Both the position numbers and the translations under genes were made by a program. Shown here in pieces: positions 36,747-44,133 of a stretch of DNA of 64,000 bases; position 1 is the first letter of the stretch; each line of letters opens with the position of its first letter. The stretch comes from Nitrospinia bacterium (GTDB lineage: Bacteria; Nitrospinota; Nitrospinia; Nitrospinales; JAJDAT01), in contig JAJDAT010000030.1 in the NCBI GenBank assembly GCA_029261715.1, positions 121,398 to 185,397 of the forward strand, written 5' to 3'. The notes under the pieces were generated by a model. The model ran no database searches. It had not been told where the DNA came from and saw only the letters and a list, made by a program, of their open reading frames with translations.

Positions 36747-37610
36747 TTAAATATTTGATACAGGCTCCAATTGGCAAGGAGCAGGGGTTTCTTTTAGATA
36801 TCTTTCTTTTGATTCTTTCTCTTCAGGCAAATAACTTCCTAATCGATTTAGCAAACCTTCAAAATCAACTTGATGAGCGTCAAACTCAGGACCATCCACG
36901 CAAGCAAACTTCATCTCATTTCCAACGGTTACCCGGCAAGCGCCACACATTCCAGTTCCATCAATCATGATAGGATTTAAACTTGCGAAAGTTGGTATTT
37001 CATATTGACGGGTTAAATCTGCAACGGCCTTCATCATAACCAAAGGTCCAATAGAAATGACCCTATCAATCACCACATTGTTTTGAATCATTTCTTTAAG
37101 AATATCGGTCACAAATCCCTTAGAGCCATAAGAACCATCGTCTGTGGCAATTCTAACTTCAGATGAGACATTTTTCATTTCATTTTCTAAAAGAATCAAT
37201 TCTTTTGTTCTTGCTCCCAAAATGGAAATGGTTTTATTTCCCGTATTACTCAAAGCTTGAGCGATGGGATGAATTGCCGCAATTCCAAAACCTCCTCCAA
37301 CCAAAACAACTGTTCCAAACCTTTCAATTTCGCTTTGATTTCCTAAAGGACCGACAACATCTAAAATAGAATCTCCCACTTGCATCAAACTCATTTCGAT
37401 CGATGTTTTTCCCACCGCCTGCACGAAAAAAGTAAGCGTGCCACTTTTTCTATTGGCGTCGCAAATAGTGATCGGTATCCTCTCGCCAGTTTCGTCAATT
37501 CGAATGATAACAAACTGACCTGCCTCGGCTTTATTAGCAATTTCTGGAGCTTCGACCACATAGCGAAACACTTGGGGCGCTAAATTATCTTTTTCTAATA
37601 TCTTGAACAT
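36747..37610 (-). CDS. nfnA: Ferredoxin-NADP reductase-type subunit, NfnA/SudB-like
   Basis: A 287-residue flavoprotein. The N-terminal half is a ferredoxin-NADP reductase FAD domain (ITICDANRKSGTLTFFVQ region), the middle an NAD(H) domain (VVLVGGGFGIAAIHPIAQAL), and the C-terminus a [2Fe-2S] site in MCGACRV followed by FACVDGPEF near 220-235. It lies 21 bases before nfnB on the same strand. NfnA binds NADH and the [2Fe-2S] cluster. Sulfide dehydrogenase SudAB is the same family. Confidence 0.9.
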   Translation of the reverse strand: MFKILEKDNLAPQVFRYVVEAPEIANKAEAGQFVIIRIDETGERIPITICDANRKSGTLTFFVQAVGKTSIEMSLMQVGDSILDVVGPLGNQSEIERFGTVVLVGGGFGIAAIHPIAQALSNTGNKTISILGARTKELILLENEMKNVSSEVRIATDDGSYGSKGFVTDILKEMIQNNVVIDRVISIGPLVMMKAVADLTRQYEIPTFASLNPIMIDGTGMCGACRVTVGNEMKFACVDGPEFDAHQVDFEGLLNRLGSYLPEEKESKERYLKETPAPCQLEPVSNI

Positions 37611-37641
37611 TAAAAATTCTTTTTAATTTTGAAAATCATAA

Positions 37642-38163
37642 TTAAGGTACGTGAGGACTCTTTCCGCTTAGATGTAAAACGTAATCTTCATCGTCTTTAA
37701 CCAACAAGGGAGCTTTTTTTTCTTCTATATTTAGGGGTTGATACATCCTTCTAAATGGATTTTCAGATAAAGTTTTTTGTTCATGTTGAATCGTAATTTT
37801 TTCTCCAACCCTCAGGCTATCTTTACCAGACCTTTCCTTTTCCACTGCTACAATTAAAATATCGTGCGTTGCTGGATTCCAAAGAGAGCTTGAAAGTCTA
37901 TTCTTGTCTTTTCTCCGGTTTTCATTCTGCTGACCACTTTGATCAAGTCCTTCATAAAAACGTCGGTCCTGTTCTCTCCTATTCCCCACTCTTAAAACAA
38001 CGCCTTTTTTAGCCTTTGATCTGTTAGAAGGTTGGTTTACTAACAATTCCTTATCTAATGGGAGAGACCAATTTGAAGAAACAATTCTCCCCACTTGTTT
38101 TTCAGGTTCGTTTTCTTTGTTACGATCAATCGGAGCGGATAACATTTTATTTCGATTCAGCAA
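37642..38163 (-). CDS. Hypothetical basic protein upstream of nfnA
   Basis: A 173-residue highly charged protein that I do not recognise. The first 100 residues are rich in Lys, Arg, Gln and Asn and look disordered (NRREQDRRFYEG, ENRRKDKNRLSSS). A better-folded stretch at about 103-130 reads HDILIVAVEKERSGKDSLRVGEK, like a small beta domain. No signal peptide, no membrane segment. It lies 31 bases before nfnA on the same strand, with no clear ribosome binding site. It may be a real lineage-specific gene; a spurious ORF cannot be ruled out. Confidence 0.45.
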   Translation of the reverse strand: MLNRNKMLSAPIDRNKENEPEKQVGRIVSSNWSLPLDKELLVNQPSNRSKAKKGVVLRVGNRREQDRRFYEGLDQSGQQNENRRKDKNRLSSSLWNPATHDILIVAVEKERSGKDSLRVGEKITIQHEQKTLSENPFRRMYQPLNIEEKKAPLLVKDDEDYVLHLSGKSPHVP

Positions 38164-38328
38164 ATAGTTAGATATTTAAAGCTCTCTATAAAGAGATCTC
38201 TAATATAATAATATTCCCTAATTACTAAACGGCAAGATATTACTTTTTGATTAAAAATTTCGAATATTTATGAACAAAGCCTGATCTTAATAATAGAACT
38301 TTTAAAACATTCCCAAGACTAAAAGAAA

Positions 38329-39957
38329 ATGAAACCAATTATTGAAATCGTTAAAAAACTTGGCCTGGACTCTACAGATATTTTAACTTACGGCCCCTAT
38401 AAAGCAAAAATTCCTATAGAAATTTTAAAAAAGCATCCATCAAGAGGAAAACTCATCCTTGTTTCAGCAATTACCCCAACACCTGCGGGAGAAGGTAAAA
38501 CAACAATCACCATTGGCCTTGGTCAAGCCTTGGCAAAACTAGGAGAATCAGTTTGTTTAGCCTTGCGCGAGCCTTCTCTCGGTCCTTGTTTGGGAATCAA
38601 AGGAGGCGCCACTGGAGGGGGCATGAGCCAAGTATTACCCGCTGAAGACATTAACCTTCATTTCAACGGCGATTTTCATGCAGTAACTTCGGCTCATAAT
38701 TTATTGGCAGCGATGCTTGATAACAAAATCTATCATAAAGGCTTATCAAATATCGATCCTCGTCGAACCCTTTGGAGGAGAGTTTTGGATCTTAACGACC
38801 GAGCTTTACGCAATGTTATTGTTGGACTTGGCGGTGTTATGCAGGGAGTACCTCGCGAAACGGGGTTTGATATTACAGCGGCGTCCGAAGTCATGGCAAT
38901 TTTGTGTCTAGCGGAAAGTCATGAAGACCTTAGAAAACGTTTAGATAAAATTTTAGTGGCTTTTACTTTTGATGGAGAACCCATTACCGCCAAATCTCTA
39001 AACGCATCTGGCGCTATGCTCGCATTATTGAAAGACGCTCTCATGCCAAATCTGGTTCAAACTACTGAAGGAGTACCCGCTTTACTTCATGGCGGTCCTT
39101 TTGCCAATATTGCCCACGGATGCAATTCTGTGTTAGCTACCAAAATGGGTTTGGCTCTATCTGATTGGACTATTACCGAAGCGGGTTTTGGTTTTGATCT
39201 TGGCGCAGAAAAATTTTTCGACATCAAATGCCAAAGCGCTGGCCTGGATACTGCCGCAGTAGTTTTGGTCGCCACTTGTAGAGCTTTAAAAATGCACGGA
39301 GGCGTTGAACTAAAACAATTAAATAAATCGAATCCAAATGCCATTTCCAAAGGTTTATTAAATCTTGATCGGCACGTTGAAAATATCCAACGTTTTTCAG
39401 AAACGCCTATTGTCTGTCTAAATTATTTCGAAGGCGATTATTCGGAAGAAATCGAAATCATTCGGTCACACTGTGTGAACAAATTAAAAGTACCTTTTGC
39501 AGTTTGCAAAGGATTCACCGAAGGCGGAGAAGGAGGAATTGAACTAGCCGAAACGTTGATCAATAAGTCTGAAAAAACTAGCCAACCCTTTAGTCCTTTA
39601 TATAATTGGAACGAAGATGTGGAAACAAAGATTTTGAAAGTGGCCCAAAAAATGTACGGAGCCAGCGAAATAAAATACGAAAAAAAAGCGATTCGCGACC
39701 TTGAATCGATTAAGAAACTTGGTTACCAAAGTCTTCCCGTGTGTATCGCAAAAACTCCCATATCTCTTTCTGACGATCCAAAACGATGGGGCCGTCCCGA
39801 AAACTTCCCCGTAACAGTGCGAGAAATTTTAATCGCCGCCGGAGCTGGCTTCTTAATCCCTTTAACTGGAGAGATCATGAGGATGCCAGGATTACCAAAA
39901 ACTCCACAGGCAGAAAACTTTGATATTAAAGAAGGAAAAATAATAGGGATACGTTAA
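38329..39957 (+). CDS. fhs: Formate-tetrahydrofolate ligase
   Basis: A 542-residue enzyme that makes 10-formyl-THF from formate, THF and ATP. The ATP-binding P-loop TPAGEGKTT is at about 51-59, with the family segments LREPSLGPCLGIKGGATGGG and HFNGDFHAVTSAHNLL. Its length is close to the usual 550. It serves one-carbon metabolism and, in acetogens, the methyl branch of the Wood-Ljungdahl pathway; no other gene of that pathway is in the window. It starts 165 bases from the divergent 173-residue ORF. Confidence 0.96.
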   Translation: MKPIIEIVKKLGLDSTDILTYGPYKAKIPIEILKKHPSRGKLILVSAITPTPAGEGKTTITIGLGQALAKLGESVCLALREPSLGPCLGIKGGATGGGMSQVLPAEDINLHFNGDFHAVTSAHNLLAAMLDNKIYHKGLSNIDPRRTLWRRVLDLNDRALRNVIVGLGGVMQGVPRETGFDITAASEVMAILCLAESHEDLRKRLDKILVAFTFDGEPITAKSLNASGAMLALLKDALMPNLVQTTEGVPALLHGGPFANIAHGCNSVLATKMGLALSDWTITEAGFGFDLGAEKFFDIKCQSAGLDTAAVVLVATCRALKMHGGVELKQLNKSNPNAISKGLLNLDRHVENIQRFSETPIVCLNYFEGDYSEEIEIIRSHCVNKLKVPFAVCKGFTEGGEGGIELAETLINKSEKTSQPFSPLYNWNEDVETKILKVAQKMYGASEIKYEKKAIRDLESIKKLGYQSLPVCIAKTPISLSDDPKRWGRPENFPVTVREILIAAGAGFLIPLTGEIMRMPGLPKTPQAENFDIKEGKIIGIR

Positions 39958-40190
39958 TAAAACAAATCATTCAATAATGTCTTTATATACAATGAACTCA
40001 AAATATTTATTAAAAAATCAGATCAAAAACGAATGAAATTTTCCGAAAAATAGAATCTTTGAACCTTTTCAAAGCATCTTAAATATAGAAGAGGAAGAAA
40101 CAAACTACTGAAAAAAATTTAAAAAGATCGGTTGGTTGGCCTGACACAAGCGTTACCAGAGACGGGCTCCTCAGATTGAAAAGAAAACTT

Positions 40191-40239
40191 AAAAAAGCCC
40201 GTTTGCTCAGGTCCAACCTGAATGCTAACGGGCTTTTTT
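40191..40239 (+). terminator. Rho-independent terminator downstream of fhs
   Basis: AAAAAAGCCCGTT pairs with AACGGGCTTTTTT, enclosing a second stem CTCAGGT/ACCTGA-type. It lies about 230 bases after the fhs stop, so the intervening stretch (39958-40190) is either a long 3' untranslated end or holds a small RNA; no ORF was found in it. Confidence 0.9.
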
Positions 40240-40270
40240 AATGGGGGATAAGCCCAATATAAATAAACTT

Positions 40271-40281
40271 AGGAAAGGAGG
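40271..40281 (+). promoter_or_regulatory. Very strong Shine-Dalgarno sequence
   Basis: AGGAAAGGAGG, 8 bases before the ATG at 40290. It stands out because most genes in this window have weak or no such site. Confidence 0.6.
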
Positions 40282-40289
40282 AAAACCAA

Positions 40290-40385
40290 ATGACACTAAC
40301 ACTTTATAAATCAACTATTTGTAGGCGTTCTAGGTTTGACGCTTTTGTTTCGCTTTATGACGGGTTGAGTCCGCCAGTATCTTAA
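40290..40385 (+). CDS. Small ORF, 31 residues, strong ribosome binding site
   Basis: ATG at 40290 to TAA at 40383-40385 encodes MTLTLYKSTICRRSRFDAFV and 11 more residues. No hydrophobic segment or known motif. The evidence for translation is the AGGAAAGGAGG at the right distance and the position just downstream of a terminator, at the head of a new plus-strand transcript. It could be a leader peptide for the secreted protein gene 43 bases downstream, or a genuine microprotein. Confidence 0.4.
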   Translation: MTLTLYKSTICRRSRFDAFVSLYDGLSPPVS

Positions 40386-40411
40386 CTATGGACTGAGCCG
40401 GTCTATAGCGT

Positions 40412-40423
40412 GGAAGGAGGTGA
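40412..40423 (+). promoter_or_regulatory. Shine-Dalgarno sequence deciding the start at 40429
   Basis: GGAAGGAGGTGA ends 5 bases before ATG at 40429. A GTG at 40420 in the same frame lies inside this site and is therefore not the start. Confidence 0.75.
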
Positions 40424-40428
40424 GAATA

Positions 40429-40890
40429 ATGAGACGCCTTATTATCGCTTTGGCATTAGTCGTTGTCATTATCTTTTGGGCTTCCGACACCTTGGGAACC
40501 CCTCAACCCGTTCCTGAACCTCACTTTTACACAACCACGGGTTGGGATCTTACTCCTACTGGCATGTTGATTGTCGGTTACGATTTAAACGACAACGGTA
40601 GACCCGACTACTTCACGCTGAGAATAGTCGTTAGATCTTACTTTTCCGTAGAGTCCGTCCAAACTACGGTGGATAACTGCCCAGAAAACGTCGTTTTCTT
40701 CGTTAATTATGGTGAAGATCGCTACTTCTACATCACCGATCAAAAACCATTGTTCTATGTTTTTGACGAAGACGAAGACGGGCATTGGGATCTTATCTAC
40801 AAAGACGTTTTAACAGACGGCGTCAACGGGAATGAGAGTTTTTACGATAGCCCATCTAGAAAATATAGCGTAGGTGGGTCTGTTGAGTAA
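40429..40890 (+). CDS. Small secreted protein with Asp-rich, calcium-loop-like motifs
   Basis: A 153-residue protein of unknown function. Residues 1-20 form a signal peptide (RRLIIALALVVVIIFWASDT). The mature part has two Asp/Asn-rich loops that resemble EF-hand or dockerin-type calcium sites: DLNDNGRPDYF (about 46-56) and DEDEDGHWDL (about 111-120). It has tyrosine-rich strands between them. Codon use fits its neighbours. It stands between fhs and the oxidoreductase operon and has the strongest start signals in the window. Confidence 0.7.
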   Translation: MRRLIIALALVVVIIFWASDTLGTPQPVPEPHFYTTTGWDLTPTGMLIVGYDLNDNGRPDYFTLRIVVRSYFSVESVQTTVDNCPENVVFFVNYGEDRYFYITDQKPLFYVFDEDEDGHWDLIYKDVLTDGVNGNESFYDSPSRKYSVGGSVE

Positions 40891-40913
40891 CTGGCTCAAA
40901 ATTGAACCTTTCT

Positions 40914-40926
40914 AAAGGAGGTGATC
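40914..40926 (+). promoter_or_regulatory. 13-base perfect complement of the usual 16S rRNA 3' end
   Basis: AAAGGAGGTGATC matches the full anti-Shine-Dalgarno region. No ATG, GTG or TTG follows at a normal distance; a GTG at 40921 lies inside it and opens a 32-codon frame to 41019. Confidence 0.5.
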
Positions 40927-41019
40927 CTAATATCTGCCTTTAAGTTATTCATCAATGCAGAAAGGAGGCAAATAAAAAATGTTCACAACTCCGAGGTAAA
41001 AAGCGGAATTTCCTATTAG
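40921..41019 (+). CDS. Possible 32-codon ORF
   Basis: GTG at 40921 to TAG at 41017-41019. The product begins MILISAFKLFINAERR and has no known motif. The start codon overlaps the strong Shine-Dalgarno sequence, which makes initiation there doubtful. Listed because the open frame covers most of the gap before the oxidoreductase operon. Confidence 0.2.
   Translation: MILISAFKLFINAERRQIKNVHNSEVKSGISY
40979..40999 (+). CDS. Minimal 6-codon ORF with strong Shine-Dalgarno
   Basis: ATG at 40979 encodes MFTTPR and stops at 40997-40999. AGAAAGGAGG at 40959-40968 precedes it by 10 bases. It lies 64 bases before the oxidoreductase operon and could be a short leader ORF. Confidence 0.3.
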   Translation: MFTTPR

Positions 41020-41063
41020 CAACATGATCTAAATTATATAGAGCTTAATGAAAGGAGCGCTAA

Positions 41064-41969
41064 ATGTTTAGAGTTCGATTGCACGGTCGAGGCGGTCAAG
41101 GAATTAAAACCGCCAGCCAAATATTAGGAAGCGCCGCTTTTTTTTCTGGTTTTCAAGCGCAAGACTTTCCCTTATACGGCGCAGAGCGAAGGGGAGCGCC
41201 AATAGTCGCTTTTACCAGGATAAATCGTCAAAACATTCTCGAACGCGGTCCAATATTAGTTCCAGATATTCTCCTAATTGGCGATGAGTCCTTATTGGAA
41301 GATATTCAAGCCGCTCCCCTTTGCGGCGCTGATAATTTTACGGCAATTTTTATAAACTCTTCCCGTTTGCCAGAAAAACTTCAAGAAAACTATAGCTTGT
41401 CAACCCTTCCCCATGTCTTGGACATCACAAGTTTGTGCGTCAAATTTTTAGACAACGGTTCATCTACCAGCGCAGCTATTGCCGCTGTTGGCGCTAGATT
41501 GCTAGGTCAAATTGAATTTCCAGCTTTGAAGGAAGCGGTCGAATTAGAACTAAACGCTCAAGGGATTAACTCTGATTTACGCAAAAAAAATATAGATCTG
41601 GCGGAAGAAGTATTCCAATTACTTACGCCAATGGAAGTAAAAGAACGCCCAGAAAAAAACATTACATCTTCCAAGTTAATAAGTTCAGAACAAAAACCAG
41701 TTGTTTTAGCCGCTCCTATCATATTAGAACCGGGGAATATGGCTCTACGAAAAACTGGAAATTGGCGGTTGGACCGACCTGAAATCGATTATGAACATTG
41801 TAATAACTGCTTAATATGCTATGCGCGCTGCCCTGATGGAGTCATTGGTATCAAAACAGACGGAAGTCCTGAAATTGATTACGACCATTGCAAAGGTTGC
41901 CTCATTTGCGCTCAAGAATGCCCAGGACATTTTATTAAAACCGTAAAGGAGTCAGGGTCATGGGAATAG
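41064..41969 (+). CDS. 2-oxoacid:ferredoxin oxidoreductase, gamma-delta fusion subunit
   Basis: A 301-residue protein. Residues 1-185 are the gamma domain (HGRGGQGIKTASQILG at 7-22). The C-terminus (about 235-295) is a two-cluster ferredoxin, the delta domain, with CNNCLICYARCP and CKGCLICAQECP. In archaeal POR/VOR these are separate proteins; a fused form occurs in several anaerobic bacteria. The ferredoxin domain passes electrons from the TPP site to soluble ferredoxin. AAAGGAG lies 6 bases before the ATG. The alpha gene overlaps its end by 10 bases. Confidence 0.9.
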   Translation: MFRVRLHGRGGQGIKTASQILGSAAFFSGFQAQDFPLYGAERRGAPIVAFTRINRQNILERGPILVPDILLIGDESLLEDIQAAPLCGADNFTAIFINSSRLPEKLQENYSLSTLPHVLDITSLCVKFLDNGSSTSAAIAAVGARLLGQIEFPALKEAVELELNAQGINSDLRKKNIDLAEEVFQLLTPMEVKERPEKNITSSKLISSEQKPVVLAAPIILEPGNMALRKTGNWRLDRPEIDYEHCNNCLICYARCPDGVIGIKTDGSPEIDYDHCKGCLICAQECPGHFIKTVKESGSWE

Positions 41970-43204
41970 ATTCTAGTAAAAGATTGATGCTCACTGGTAA
42001 CAAAGCCGCCGCTTGGGGCGCTCGTTTGGCGCAAGTAGAATACGTTCCCGCTTTTCCAATCACTCCGCAAACGGAAATTGTCGAAACGCTAGCCAAGTGG
42101 TTCGCCGACGGAACGCTTAAAGGGAAATTTACAAACATGGATTCAGAACATTCTATGTTCATGGCTGCTGGAGCGGGAGCGGCAACGGGAGTCCGTGTTT
42201 TTACCGCTTCTTCAAGTCAGGGCATCTTACATGGAATGGAATCAATTTATACAATAGCCGGTTGGCGAACGCCTATGGTAGTCGTTAACGTTTCTAGAGC
42301 TTTGGCTACGCCAATTACTTTGGAACCAGATCACAACGATATTATGAGCGTCAGAGATTGCGGTTTTATACAACTACATGCAGAAACCTGTCAGGAGATT
42401 TTTGATTTTATTTTGATCGGTTACAAAGTTGCGGAAGATCCTTTTGTTTGTCTTCCCGTTTTAGTCAATATGGATGGTTTTTATCTATCTTTTACAAGAG
42501 AGCCAGTCTTAATTCCAAACGAGCAAAAAATCAAAAAGTTTCTTCCTGAATTCAAAACGTCGCAACCGGTTTTTAAAGCGTCCCAACCAATGGCGCGAGC
42601 TTCCGCTGTTTTTGGAGGATCGACCTACACTTATTTTAAGATTCAACAAGATCTAGCCAATCGTCAAGCTGAAGAGGTCTTTCTTAAAACCTCTAAGGAG
42701 TTTGAAAAGCATTTTGGTCGATTTTACGACGTCGTAGAAAAATTTAATATGGAAGGCGCAGAATTTGTATTCGTAATGAGTAATTCTTTTTCGACGAAAG
42801 GCAAAGATGCAGTCCTAAAGTTGCGCCGGCAAGGAATCAAAGCGGGGTTATTAAAACTTAGACTATTTAGACCATTCCCAGCTACCGCTATTGCAGACGC
42901 GCTTTGCGGTCATGATAACGTCGCGATTATAGATCAAAATCTTGCGCCTGGCATGGGTGGGATTACTTATCCTGAGATTGTCGCTTCTTTATATGATCGC
43001 AAAAATAGACCCCAAAATATCCTTTCCGTTATTGGAGGCCTTGGAGGAAAAGACATCACGGAAGGTGATTTTTTATCGATCATTGAAAAATTAAAAAGTT
43101 CTGAAACAAAACAGCCGTTTTACTTATTTGGCAAAAAAGATGAGGAAAACTTCGAACGATTGCAACATTTAGCAATATCCAATAAGGAGGCTTTCCAATC
43201 ATGA
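41960..43204 (+). CDS. porA: 2-oxoacid:ferredoxin oxidoreductase, alpha subunit
   Basis: A 414-residue alpha subunit with the N-terminal pyrimidine-binding domain (AFPITPQTEIVETLA, then NMDSEHSMFMAAGAGAATG). The C-terminal transketolase-like half contains GGKDITEGDF. Probably the pyruvate or branched-chain 2-oxoacid enzyme rather than the 2-oxoglutarate one, because subunit order and the four-domain set match POR/VOR. The symbol is tentative. Its last bases overlap the beta gene start (ATGA). Confidence 0.86.
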   Translation: MGIDSSKRLMLTGNKAAAWGARLAQVEYVPAFPITPQTEIVETLAKWFADGTLKGKFTNMDSEHSMFMAAGAGAATGVRVFTASSSQGILHGMESIYTIAGWRTPMVVVNVSRALATPITLEPDHNDIMSVRDCGFIQLHAETCQEIFDFILIGYKVAEDPFVCLPVLVNMDGFYLSFTREPVLIPNEQKIKKFLPEFKTSQPVFKASQPMARASAVFGGSTYTYFKIQQDLANRQAEEVFLKTSKEFEKHFGRFYDVVEKFNMEGAEFVFVMSNSFSTKGKDAVLKLRRQGIKAGLLKLRLFRPFPATAIADALCGHDNVAIIDQNLAPGMGGITYPEIVASLYDRKNRPQNILSVIGGLGGKDITEGDFLSIIEKLKSSETKQPFYLFGKKDEENFERLQHLAISNKEAFQS

Positions 43205-44133
43205 CTACCCTTGAGACTCATTATAAAAAGATAAAAGATCTTCATCACGAAGAAGCTGTCGCGCCAGGAACTGGATTATGCGCTGGTTGTGGTGGACTGG
43301 AAGGTCTTCGTCTGGGTTTAAAAGAATTAGGCAATGACGTTCTAATTTGTAATGCGGCAGGTTGCTTTACCCTGCTGTCCGTGTATCCATTCACGCCATT
43401 AAAAGGGTCTTGGCTTTACACCACAATGGGCGGTCCCGTTCCGGCAGCGCAAGGAGTGCGCGACGCGTTAGACATTCAACTATCGCGAAAGACATTAACG
43501 GAAGACGACAATCTTTCCATTGTTGTCGTTGCCGGCGATGGTTCTTCAAACGATATTGGTTTGGGAGCGACTTCAGCGGCATTACATCGAAAACTGGATT
43601 TTATTTATTTTTGCTATGACAACGAAGCGTATGGAAATACTGGTTTTCAATTGTCCGCCTCTTCGCCTTATGGAAGCTCAACTCAAACCACTCCAAGCGT
43701 TAAGTTCCATCCAGTAGGAGCAGAATTAAATAAAAAAAACTTATTCGATATCTGGCGCGCGCAAGAGCCTACTTATATCGCAACTGTTTCTCCTAGAGAA
43801 CCTATCGATCTGTCTAACAAATTCGCAAAAGCAAAAAACTTAGTGGGACCACGCATGTTTATATGCATGTCTCCATGCCCCACTGGTTGGGGATTTAATC
43901 CTAAAGATACGCAACTAATCGCCAAATTAGCTGTTGATACCGGTATTTTTCCAATCAAAGAATATTTTGAAGGCAAAGTTATCCACACAAAACAACCTAG
44001 AAGGCGACTACCTGTAGAAAAGTTTCTCGAAACTCAAAAAAGATTCAGTCACTTATTCGAACCTGAAAGAAAAAGCGATGTCATCGAGCAAATCCAAAAA
44101 ACCGTCGACAAATATTGGGAGCCTTATGAGTGA
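43201..44133 (+). CDS. porB: 2-oxoacid:ferredoxin oxidoreductase, beta subunit
   Basis: A 310-residue TPP-binding subunit. Cluster and cofactor motifs are visible: LCAGCGG (about 22-28), the TPP/Mg motif GDGSSNDIGLG (about 105-115) and DNEAYGNTG. The ending SPCPTGWGF near 223-231 is typical of PorB-type proteins. It oxidises the 2-oxoacid to acyl-CoA and CO2 with ferredoxin as acceptor, or runs in reverse as a synthase. The next gene starts within its last codons. Confidence 0.9.
   Translation: MTTLETHYKKIKDLHHEEAVAPGTGLCAGCGGLEGLRLGLKELGNDVLICNAAGCFTLLSVYPFTPLKGSWLYTTMGGPVPAAQGVRDALDIQLSRKTLTEDDNLSIVVVAGDGSSNDIGLGATSAALHRKLDFIYFCYDNEAYGNTGFQLSASSPYGSSTQTTPSVKFHPVGAELNKKNLFDIWRAQEPTYIATVSPREPIDLSNKFAKAKNLVGPRMFICMSPCPTGWGFNPKDTQLIAKLAVDTGIFPIKEYFEGKVIHTKQPRRRLPVEKFLETQKRFSHLFEPERKSDVIEQIQKTVDKYWEPYE

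Noticed and set aside
38205..38240. Possible third copy of the 89-bp intergenic element
   Set aside because: Only about a dozen bases of the AT-rich left end match (ATCTCTAAT and nearby); the hairpin and right end are absent.
44078..44125. In-frame ATG 48 bases upstream of the ADP-forming synthetase start
   Set aside because: It lies inside porB. The ATG at 44126 overlaps the porB stop, as expected for coupled genes.
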